A stretch of DNA of 64,000 nucleotides from the NCBI RefSeq assembly GCF_900176505.1, contig NZ_FWYB01000002.1, positions 645,237 to 709,236 on the forward strand, written 5' to 3'. Source of the stretch: Pedobacter nyackensis. GTDB lineage: Bacteria > Bacteroidota > Bacteroidia > Sphingobacteriales > Sphingobacteriaceae. Shown piece after piece: positions 8,019 to 15,291 of the stretch (the stretch's first letter is position 1; each line of letters starts with the position of its first letter). The translations under genes were made by a program, and so were the position numbers. The notes under the pieces were generated by a model that was not told the DNA's origin, made no database searches, and worked only from the letters and a program-made list of their open reading frames with translations.

Positions 8019-8726
8019 TTGAAATCAATTTTAACATCGTTACTATCGTTCTTACTTTGTTTAAATGTCAATGCCCAATCCAATTTTTATAAAATGGTGG
8101 TGGGTGGTGGAGTAGGAATAACGCAATCATTTACCGACGTAGCTAAACATGATTTTGGCTTATCTGGTTACGGAACTCTTGATTACCACTTTACCCCCTT
8201 TATTAGTTTAGGGGCAGAAGGTCAGGTAGGCGAAATCAATGGAGGCGATATCAACAGCGACCCTTACGGCCGTCAATTTATCAATAGCTACAAAACCTTC
8301 ACCCTTAATGGCAAGCTTTATCTGGGCGGCTTAATTGACTACAAACGCAGCGGTTTTACCAATGCCATCAAAGGTTTATATGCCGGCGCAGGTGCAGGAA
8401 TCGTAATGAACAAAATGCGCTTTGTGGCAAGAGAAAGTTTCGATAACCCAATGGGCACCGAATTTCCGGGAAAGGATAGTTCTAAAGATCTTTTGGTTCC
8501 TTTAAACCTCGGCATCACCTTCAACTTTATGAATCAATCGGGATATTACCGATACGGTCTTAACTTTAATTACCAAACCAATATTACACTTGGCGAAGGA
8601 TTAGATGGATACGACGACTCATCAATTAGGTTTAAAACCGGGAATCCCGACATCTATACTTACTTCTCAATTGGGCTAAAATATCATTTCGGACAAGTCG
8701 GACTGTCCACAAAAACACTATATTAA
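8019..8726 (+). CDS. Outer-membrane beta-barrel protein
   Basis: The 235-residue product has a clear signal peptide (MKSILTSLLSFLLCLNVNAQ) that begins at a TTG codon; no ATG lies early enough to keep the signal. The mature part alternates short polar and aromatic strands (GYGTLDYHFTPFISLGAEGQ, YRYGLNFNYQTNITLG) and ends with a strand of barrel type (FSIGLKYHFGQ) a few residues before the C-terminus. This fits the OmpA/porin-like eight-strand barrels common in the phylum. No specific role is visible. It is 16 bases upstream of the rhomboid gene. Confidence 0.75.
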   Translation: MKSILTSLLSFLLCLNVNAQSNFYKMVVGGGVGITQSFTDVAKHDFGLSGYGTLDYHFTPFISLGAEGQVGEINGGDINSDPYGRQFINSYKTFTLNGKLYLGGLIDYKRSGFTNAIKGLYAGAGAGIVMNKMRFVARESFDNPMGTEFPGKDSSKDLLVPLNLGITFNFMNQSGYYRYGLNFNYQTNITLGEGLDGYDDSSIRFKTGNPDIYTYFSIGLKYHFGQVGLSTKTLY

Positions 8727-8742
8727 TCGGAAATCAATCATA

Positions 8743-9360
8743 ATGGAATACTTAAATCATACCCCTGTTGCCTCAATTATCTTTTTATTAACCATTGTAA
8801 CCAGCATTTACGCTTTTAGCAACAATGACCTATATGGCAAATTTATGCTACATCCATATAGCGTTTCAAGAAAACACAAACTGTACACACTAATTACCAG
8901 CGGATTAATTCATGCCGACTGGATGCACTTGATATTTAACATGATGACCTTTTATTTCTTCGCTTTTCAGCTCGAAGCAATGATTGGCTCATGGCAATTT
9001 GGAGTGATTTATATTTTAGGCTTGCTATTAAGTGATATCCCGTCCGTAATTAAACACAAGAACGACATGTGGTATAATAGCTTAGGCGCATCCGGAGCAA
9101 TTAGCGCCGTGTTGTTTAGCTATATTTTATTCCAGCCTTTTTCTTCCATGATGATATTCCCGATACCTATTCCTATCTGGGCAATCATCTTCGGTCCACT
9201 TTACCTTATTTACTGCGTATACGCTTCTAAACAATCCAGAGACAACATCAACCACGACGCTCACTTTTTCGGCGCACTAAGTGGCTTGATCATTACTGTA
9301 ATCATTGTTCCGGGAGCAATTCCTCATTTCCTGGGCCAATTACTTACCAAAATTGGCTAA
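8743..9360 (+). CDS. Rhomboid-family intramembrane serine protease
   Basis: The 205-residue protein has about six hydrophobic segments. The nucleophile lies in GASGA (Ser117) and the partner His in HDAHFFGALSG (His174), and the HADWMHLIFNM segment near residue 64 is the usual rhomboid HxxxHxxxN. These residues form the catalytic dyad that cleaves transmembrane substrates within the inner membrane. All catalytic residues are intact. Its stop overlaps by four bases the stop of the leftward gene at 9357. Confidence 0.9.
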   Translation: MEYLNHTPVASIIFLLTIVTSIYAFSNNDLYGKFMLHPYSVSRKHKLYTLITSGLIHADWMHLIFNMMTFYFFAFQLEAMIGSWQFGVIYILGLLLSDIPSVIKHKNDMWYNSLGASGAISAVLFSYILFQPFSSMMIFPIPIPIWAIIFGPLYLIYCVYASKQSRDNINHDAHFFGALSGLIITVIIVPGAIPHFLGQLLTKIG

Positions 9361-10346
9361 TGGGTTTCGGGCAGTGATGGAGGTGTAAAATAGCTGATTG
9401 GGTTAGTCGGATCTTTAATGATCTCGAACAATGTATGTCCCCATGGCTTCCAGAAATCCTGCAATACCTGAGCATAAGTTTTATGCTGCCAATGGTCGAA
9501 CAAAGACTTATTTAACGTCCCCTTTAATGGCATTGCATCAATATACACAGCGCCCTCTACAGGCATAATAGCATATTCAGGCAGTCGGTTAAACAAGTAA
9601 GCCGAATAAAAGAACCTGGCACAAAGTTCTTCAAACTGTGGTGCCGACAAAGGAGTATGACCAATCTGATCAAGCAGTTCCTGGTGATATTTTTTGTTGG
9701 TACCATTATCCTGCAAACAGGCTACAATTCCAAAATCTTTAAGTTTTAAGGAAAAAGTAAGGGTGTTGATCTCATCTCTGAAACTAAAAGGAGTTTCCTT
9801 GTCTTCCAATGGAACTACAACAATTGACCATGGTGTAAAATCCTCAAACACCACCTCACGGTAAATGCTTTGGACCATCGTATTCAGGTTACCAAACTTA
9901 TGCATCAGGCCTTGCGACATGTTAACGCCATCAGCACTTAGCTGCTGCAAACGCACCGCAGCATTCATTTCAATATAAATCAGGCTGTACATAAACTTGC
10001 CAATCCATTTAAAAAGATCAGCCTCATCCAGTTCAGACACTCCTGCATAGCCTTTGGCAAAAGCCGCAGCTATTTTATCCTCTAAAGGCTCAATAAAACG
10101 AGTTTTCACTTCTGTACTGCATGGCACTTTTAAGGCATTGTATGATCTAACACTCTCATCAAGCAGCTTAATCTGCTCTTCGCCACTAAAGTTTGCCACC
10201 TCAAGTAACCATGATGGTAATATATTAATTTCTTCAATCGGCGACTCAAATGTATCTCCACTTAAAAAGCAGTTTTTGTACTTGAAATCGAAGTTTTTAA
10301 AGGGTTGGTATATCGTGCTATTCATACTGGGCACAATATTAGGCAT
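9357..10346 (-). CDS. Conserved hypothetical protein
   Basis: The 329-residue protein shows no signal peptide, no membrane segment and no motif I recognise. Notable stretches are SMNSTIYQPFKNFDFKYKNC at the start, GLMHKFGNLNTMVQSIYREV in the middle and YAIMPVEGAVYIDAMPLKG near the end. The long, well-behaved frame and normal codon use make it a real gene. A second ATG seven codons in (10325) is equally possible as a start. It converges with the rhomboid gene. Confidence 0.7.
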   Translation of the reverse strand: MPNIVPSMNSTIYQPFKNFDFKYKNCFLSGDTFESPIEEINILPSWLLEVANFSGEEQIKLLDESVRSYNALKVPCSTEVKTRFIEPLEDKIAAAFAKGYAGVSELDEADLFKWIGKFMYSLIYIEMNAAVRLQQLSADGVNMSQGLMHKFGNLNTMVQSIYREVVFEDFTPWSIVVVPLEDKETPFSFRDEINTLTFSLKLKDFGIVACLQDNGTNKKYHQELLDQIGHTPLSAPQFEELCARFFYSAYLFNRLPEYAIMPVEGAVYIDAMPLKGTLNKSLFDHWQHKTYAQVLQDFWKPWGHTLFEIIKDPTNPISYFTPPSLPETH

Positions 10347-10411
10347 ATTATTTTTACATTCGCTTTTGCTACAACTTTTATAACTTTTAAATTACCAAAA
10401 GCCTTTCTCCC

Positions 10412-11488
10412 ATGAAGATTGCTTATACTGCCTATAACCTCGAGCTAAAGCACCCATTTTCTATCGCTAAGTTCACACGTACCAGCACTCCCGTGATGCT
10501 CATCAGACTAACCCAGGAAAACACAGGGAGCATTGAGAGCGTTGAGAGCGTTGAAAGCATTTGCGGCTATGGCGAGGCTTCGATGGTACCTTATATGGGC
10601 GAAAGCATAGAAACAGCGGTTGCCTTTTTAAAGAAGGTAGACTGGCAGCGATTTGTTCATCCATTTAATTTTGAGGAGATCAAGGCGTATCTGGATAGCA
10701 TCGAGAAAGGTCATCCTGCTATAAAAGCTGCCATCGATATTGCGCTGAATGACATCAATGGAAAACTACTAAACAAACCTTGTTATGAGATCTATGGCGC
10801 AGACCCTTTAAAAATGCCGCTTACATCATACACGATTGGCATTGACAGTTCTGAGGTAATCAGGGAAAAGGTAGCTGATGCAAAAGGATTTAAGGTTTTA
10901 AAAGTTAAACTGGGAAGGGATAATGACAAGGAACTGATCAACACCATAAGGAGTGCTAGTGATTTACCCCTGTATGTAGATGCTAATCAAGGCTGGACAA
11001 GCAGAAAGCAGGCCATTGAAATGATTTATTGGTTACACGACCAAGGGGTACAATTGGTAGAGCAACCGATGGACAAAGCCGATTTAGAGGGCAACGCATG
11101 GCTTACAGGCCGTAGCCCCATCCCTATCATAGCCGACGAAGCCGTTCAACGCTTAGCAGATTTAGACGGCTTAAAAGGCGCCTATCACGGCATCAATATT
11201 AAGCTGATGAAAAGCGGCGGAATGTATGAAGCACATCAAATGATCCTTAAGGCAAGAGCTTTAGGCATGAAAGTGCTGATTGGCTGCATGAGTGAAACTT
11301 CCTGCGCCACACAAGCTGGAATGGCTTTAGCACCATTGTGCGACTGGGCCGACCTGGACGGCCCATGGCTTACCAAAAACAATCCTTTTACCGCGCCACA
11401 AATGACAGACGGCAAATACCAGCTAAATCAGCTGCCAGGCCTAGGACTTGAAGGAATAAAACCTTCGTTATTTACTTCCGGTTTTTAA
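10412..11488 (+). CDS. Dipeptide epimerase (L-Ala-D/L-Glu epimerase type, enolase superfamily)
   Basis: The 358-residue protein has the complete catalytic set of the muconate-lactonizing subgroup: the KxK of KVLKVKLGRD (near residue 160), YVDANQGW with the first metal Asp, VEQP with the Glu, ADEAV with the third ligand, and the second base Lys in NIKLMKSGG. Such enzymes turn over the L-Ala-D-Glu dipeptide from murein, in the cytoplasm; the precise dipeptide is not certain. The N-terminal domain has an odd Ser-Val-Glu repeat (IESVESVES) between the first strands and GYGEAS, caused by a 9-base tandem repeat. Confidence 0.87.
   Translation: MKIAYTAYNLELKHPFSIAKFTRTSTPVMLIRLTQENTGSIESVESVESICGYGEASMVPYMGESIETAVAFLKKVDWQRFVHPFNFEEIKAYLDSIEKGHPAIKAAIDIALNDINGKLLNKPCYEIYGADPLKMPLTSYTIGIDSSEVIREKVADAKGFKVLKVKLGRDNDKELINTIRSASDLPLYVDANQGWTSRKQAIEMIYWLHDQGVQLVEQPMDKADLEGNAWLTGRSPIPIIADEAVQRLADLDGLKGAYHGINIKLMKSGGMYEAHQMILKARALGMKVLIGCMSETSCATQAGMALAPLCDWADLDGPWLTKNNPFTAPQMTDGKYQLNQLPGLGLEGIKPSLFTSGF
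10529..10561. repeat. Nine-base tandem repeat inside the epimerase gene
   Basis: AGCATTGAG, AGCGTTGAG, AGCGTTGAA and a partial AGCATTT follow one another in frame and encode the S-(I/V)-E repeat. Copy number changes would add or remove three residues without a frameshift, in a loop away from the active site. Confidence 0.75.
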
Positions 11489-11663
11489 GCGAATTACGCA
11501 TTTCCTTTACCAGCTGCAGCTTTAAATAAAGAAAAAATGCAGCCGTAACCACAAATAGGATTATTGCTATATAAGTTTTGTTGTTATAACCCCATATCAT
11601 TCCAAAAATAGAAAGAATGATACCCAGGTTGTAAAAAACATTTAATGCGATCTTCTTTCCCAT
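11472..11663 (-). CDS. Small two-helix membrane protein
   Basis: The 63-residue protein has two hydrophobic stretches (about residues 7-24 and 31-49) separated by a short NNK turn, and a basic tail ending in SLKNRK. The family is unknown to me beyond being a small inner-membrane protein. It lies 2 bases after the rhodanese gene and probably shares its transcript. Its end overlaps the end of the epimerase gene by 17 bases on the opposite strand. Confidence 0.65.
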   Translation of the reverse strand: MGKKIALNVFYNLGIILSIFGMIWGYNNKTYIAIILFVVTAAFFLYLKLQLVKEMRNSLKNRK

Positions 11664-11665
11664 AC

Positions 11666-11986
11666 TTAGTAAACAGGCATATTTGAATCAAAAGCCTCTT
11701 GCCATGCAAGAATACCGCCTTTTAAATTAAATAAATTAGTCAAGCCTAATTGTTGCTCCAATTGCATTACCGCAACAGCACTTCTTTTACCGCTTCTGCA
11801 ATGAATGATTACCGGTTTATCCTGAGAAATCTGATCCGCTTCGATTAAAATACCTCCCAAAGGAATATTCAGTCCATTAAGATTTGAAGTTTCATATTCA
11901 AATGTTTCTCTTACATCGATCAATTGAAAATCTTCATTGTTGTCGAGCTTTTCTTTAAGTTCCTGAACGGTTATTTCTTTTATCAT
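11666..11986 (-). CDS. Single-domain rhodanese-like protein
   Basis: From the ATG at 11986 the protein has 106 residues and is a single rhodanese domain. It shows LIDVRETFEYE (CH2A-like), the active-site loop HCRSGKRSA with the catalytic Cys, and the C-terminal LKGGILAWQ motif. Rhodaneses carry sulfur as a persulfide on that Cys; the partner is unknown. An upstream in-frame Met (12004) adds only a lysine-rich hexapeptide and is less likely. Confidence 0.88.
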   Translation of the reverse strand: MIKEITVQELKEKLDNNEDFQLIDVRETFEYETSNLNGLNIPLGGILIEADQISQDKPVIIHCRSGKRSAVAVMQLEQQLGLTNLFNLKGGILAWQEAFDSNMPVY

Positions 11987-12151
11987 GTTTTTCGATTTTT
12001 TCAAAGATAATTAAATCGGTCGTCATCCTGAGAATCTAGCAATAAATGATACAAAAATGTGGCAATTATAGTCTCCATAAAACACAAAATTCTGTAACAA
12101 CTTAATATCCCGAGCGTTTAATAGTCAACTCTTTACTAAATTGACTACATC

Positions 12152-13234
12152 ATGAATGCTATATCCCGTTTCTTCTGGTTTTGTTCAGGTGTGCACATCT
12201 CAACGTTAGAGAAGCACTCAACAGAACAGAACAAGTACATAGGTATCGGTGCCACCATATTCTTTACCGGACTATTTGCAGCCCTATCAGGTGGTTATGC
12301 CATGTATTTTGTTTTTAAGGGAGCTGAGGGAGCTGTGTTCTTCGCCCTGTTTTTTGGCATCATCTGGGGCCTGGCCATTTTTAATATGGATAGATATATC
12401 GTATCCAGCATCAATAAAAGCGCTTCTACGAACAAGCAAATCCTGCAGGCTACTCCACGGATCTTATTGGCCATCATGATCGGGATTGTAATTTCCCGCC
12501 CGCTGGAGCTTAAAATATTCGACAAAGAGATCAAAGAACGTTTAAAAGTCAGCTACCTAAACAATCAGCGCTCAAATATCGATACCCTGAACGCAGCCTT
12601 CGAAAACAAATATGCCATAGAAATGGGCAAACTAAACGATGCCAAAGCACAAAGAGATTCGATGGCCAGCGCCATAAAAACCGACCGACAGAAGCTGAAC
12701 TTTGAAATATTCGGAAATAAAACCACCGAAACTTCGGGAGTAATGGGCTATGGGCCCTACGCCAAAAGAAAAGAAGCAGAATTGAAACAAAGGGAACAGA
12801 ACCTGGATACCTTAACAGCTGATGTTCGTACGCTTGAAAAGTTTATCGATAGTCGAAAGCAATTTGATGGCCTGATGACCGAAAAACTATATACAGGGAA
12901 GCAATTGGATAGTCTTGCCAATATCGCTGGCTTTGCAGACCGAAACTGGGCGCTCGGCCAGCTTAGTTTTAACCGGGATGGATCGAGAGACACGAGTACC
13001 TATCTTGCTGTAACATTTATAGGATTATTGTTTATTTTTTTTGAATGTCTGCCTGTTTTCGTAAAATTGATGAGCAGTAGAGGGCCGTACGACAATTCAG
13101 TAGAAAATATTGAGATAGCCCAGGAGTATGAATCCGACAAGGACAAAGATTTTGAAATAGCTGCCATAGATGGGGTGCACGATACACGGGTATCCACAGA
13201 AATTGAAAAAAGAAAAAACCAACTTTACGAATAA
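12152..13234 (+). CDS. DUF4407-family membrane protein
   Basis: The 360-residue protein opens with MNAISRFFWFCSGVHISTLE and has hydrophobic segments near residues 28-50, 55-72, 105-120 and a final one near 280-300. The central 150 residues are charged and predicted coiled coil (EMGKLNDAKAQRDSMASAIK, KEAELKQREQNLDTL). This is the layout of DUF4407 proteins, whose function is not established. It lies 17 bases before the M28 peptidase gene. Confidence 0.82.
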   Translation: MNAISRFFWFCSGVHISTLEKHSTEQNKYIGIGATIFFTGLFAALSGGYAMYFVFKGAEGAVFFALFFGIIWGLAIFNMDRYIVSSINKSASTNKQILQATPRILLAIMIGIVISRPLELKIFDKEIKERLKVSYLNNQRSNIDTLNAAFENKYAIEMGKLNDAKAQRDSMASAIKTDRQKLNFEIFGNKTTETSGVMGYGPYAKRKEAELKQREQNLDTLTADVRTLEKFIDSRKQFDGLMTEKLYTGKQLDSLANIAGFADRNWALGQLSFNRDGSRDTSTYLAVTFIGLLFIFFECLPVFVKLMSSRGPYDNSVENIEIAQEYESDKDKDFEIAAIDGVHDTRVSTEIEKRKNQLYE

Positions 13235-13251
13235 ATAACAAATATATACTG

Positions 13252-14208
13252 ATGAAAAAAACCTTTTACACTTTATTAGCCTTGCTGTTTACCCAGTTCT
13301 CATGGGCGCAGGACATCAATAAAATTATAACCGCAGAATATGTGGACGGGCTAATAAAAACCCTAAGCAGCGACGAAATGGAGGGCAGAGCGACTTTTAG
13401 TCCGGGCATTGAGAAGGCCGCCCAATTTATTGAGTCGGAGTTTAAAAGCATCGGACTCCTGCCACTGGAAGGAGAAACCGGATTCAGACAAAGCTTCGAA
13501 TTAAAGGGAAAACCACTGTTTAACGTTGCAGGGATCATTCCCGGTAAGTCCAGAGCCAAAGAACTGGTAGTCATTTCAGGACACTACGACCACCTGGGCA
13601 TCATGAAGGTAAAAGACGGTCAGCAAGACAGTATTGCCAACGGCGCTGATGACGACGCTTCGGGTATTACCGCTATGATTGCATTGGCAAAATACTACAA
13701 AGCATTAAATAACAATGAGCGCACCTTAGTTTTTGTGGCCTTTACAGCCGAAGAAATCGGAGGCTTCGGTTCAAGACATTTCTCCAAGAAACTCAACCCG
13801 GATGATGTAGTGGCGATGTTTAACATTGAAATGATCGGAAAAGAGAGCAAATTTGGTAAAAACACGGCTTTTATTACAGGCTATGATAAATCTGACTTTG
13901 GTAAGATCCTTCAAAAAAACCTAAATGGCACACCGTTTACTTTTCATCCTGACCCATACACCAAACAGAACCTGTTCTACAGGAGTGACAATGCAACACT
14001 TGCTGCATTAGGTGTCCCTGCTCATACGATCAGTACCGATCAAATCGATACAGATCAGTTTTATCATACAGAAAAAGATGAATACAGCACATTAGATACT
14101 GCGAATATACTAGCAACCATTAAAGCTATTGCACTTAGCGCTACAAGTATTATCAAGGGGATTGATACCCCCTCAAGGATTCCAAGATTGGTAGAGCAGC
14201 ACGATTAA
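13252..14208 (+). CDS. Secreted M28-family zinc aminopeptidase
   Basis: The 318-residue protein has a signal peptide ending in FSWAQ. The M28 motifs follow in order: SGHYDHLG (His and Asp ligands, near residue 111), NGADDDASGITAM (bridging Asp), FTAEEIGGFGS (base Glu and Glu ligand), NIEMIGK (Asp is replaced by Glu-Met in the usual spot) and AHTIST with the last His. It is probably periplasmic. The leader AACAAATATATACTG before the ATG closely resembles the leader after the hairpin elements at 31.7 and 39.4 kb, although no hairpin is present here. The stop overlaps the opposite GNAT gene by four bases. Confidence 0.87.
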   Translation: MKKTFYTLLALLFTQFSWAQDINKIITAEYVDGLIKTLSSDEMEGRATFSPGIEKAAQFIESEFKSIGLLPLEGETGFRQSFELKGKPLFNVAGIIPGKSRAKELVVISGHYDHLGIMKVKDGQQDSIANGADDDASGITAMIALAKYYKALNNNERTLVFVAFTAEEIGGFGSRHFSKKLNPDDVVAMFNIEMIGKESKFGKNTAFITGYDKSDFGKILQKNLNGTPFTFHPDPYTKQNLFYRSDNATLAALGVPAHTISTDQIDTDQFYHTEKDEYSTLDTANILATIKAIALSATSIIKGIDTPSRIPRLVEQHD

Positions 14209-14699
14209 ATCGCCATCTGCATCACATAGTCATTCATAAGGAAACCGTTACCAACATCAAGGTCAACGGTTTCTTTTATTTTAAAGCCGATTCTTTTATA
14301 AAACTCAACGGCATTATTTTCCCTGTTTACATTGAGCTCAACCGACTTTCCTCCGGCCTGCCTGATCAGATCTGTTACTTCATTAATCAACAGCTTACCC
14401 AAGCCCTTACCATGTGCCTCGGGCAACACATATAACTTGTGCAGTTTATAAATATGCGGTTGTGAATCAATTGTAGAAAAAGCAGCAAAACCAAGATCCT
14501 TATCATTCTCCTCAGCAATCAAGAAAGTATAACCTTGCTTTAACTGTGAGAGCAACTCGCCACGGTTGTACATCTTTTCCAGCATATAACTGATTTGTTC
14601 TGCGCTGATAATACTACCGTAAGCATCAGGCCAGGTCTTACTCGCCAGCTGCTGAATGCTTTCAATATCCTCTTCTTTGGCTTTTCTTAAAAGAATCAT
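14205..14699 (-). CDS. GNAT-family N-acetyltransferase
   Basis: The 164-residue protein has the GNAT core: the acetyl-CoA-binding segment LPEAHGKGLGKLLINEV (Q/R-x-x-G-x-G/A type) near residue 95, VELNVNRENNAVEFYKRIGF near residue 120 and an N-terminal LRKAKEEDIESIQQL. The substrate is unknown. Its ATG overlaps the stop of the preceding gene (ATGA), so the two are probably translationally coupled. Confidence 0.87.
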   Translation of the reverse strand: MILLRKAKEEDIESIQQLASKTWPDAYGSIISAEQISYMLEKMYNRGELLSQLKQGYTFLIAEENDKDLGFAAFSTIDSQPHIYKLHKLYVLPEAHGKGLGKLLINEVTDLIRQAGGKSVELNVNRENNAVEFYKRIGFKIKETVDLDVGNGFLMNDYVMQMAI

Positions 14700-15259
14700 A
14701 ATACCTCACTGATAAATAAATATTCTGTTGTAAACTTAAACTCAACGAAACCATCATTGATCACCACAAAATCACCATTCTCTTCCTGTTTCAGGTTGCT
14801 GGTTTCGAAATAAGACAGCACTTCAATTTTGAATACACTCCCCTTAGGTTTCCAAACATTAAATCCGGATTTAATGGCATATGCTTTCTCCGTTTCCGTG
14901 AGCACTACAATATTGATTTCGGCAATATAGCTACCCAACTCCCTCAAATTGCTTGTTGTATCAATCACATTAACGGCCTGATATTCATCCGCTATCAAAA
15001 AATCTAACACCGCATCAAGATCTTCCGTTTTAACCTCAATTACTTTTGTATTCTCCTGAAACACATGATCACCAGAAGAATTCACAACAGCATCGACCTT
15101 TAAACCCATGCTGATTACCTTTTCATAAATGGAATCATTAACGATTAAGGTAGGGCTCCACTCCAATAGCTGCCCTAAGTACTCTTCATTAAACGTGCCC
15201 AATTGATGAATATAAAGTGCAGGTTCCTGTTTCTCTCTGATGATATGATGTGATGACAT
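14696..15259 (-). CDS. Thiamine pyrophosphokinase-like protein
   Basis: The 187-residue protein resembles the thiamine diphosphokinase fold: a first half with GLKVDAVVNSSGDHVFQ (the usual place of the GDxDS motif) and alternating strands such as YQAVNVID, and a C-terminal beta part (KIEVLSYFETSNLKQEENGDF). The usual catalytic GDFDS and DKTD-type acidic motifs are not recognisable, so enzyme activity is doubtful. Its stop is coupled (ATGA) to the acetyltransferase start. Confidence 0.55.
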   Translation of the reverse strand: MSSHHIIREKQEPALYIHQLGTFNEEYLGQLLEWSPTLIVNDSIYEKVISMGLKVDAVVNSSGDHVFQENTKVIEVKTEDLDAVLDFLIADEYQAVNVIDTTSNLRELGSYIAEINIVVLTETEKAYAIKSGFNVWKPKGSVFKIEVLSYFETSNLKQEENGDFVVINDGFVEFKFTTEYLFISEVL

Positions 15260-15291
15260 AAAGCAAATATATAAAAACGACCCGTTGAATT

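Noticed and set aside
12249..13241. Several frames on both strands within the DUF4407 gene
   Set aside because: Shadows of the main frame, which has consistent membrane segments and codon use.
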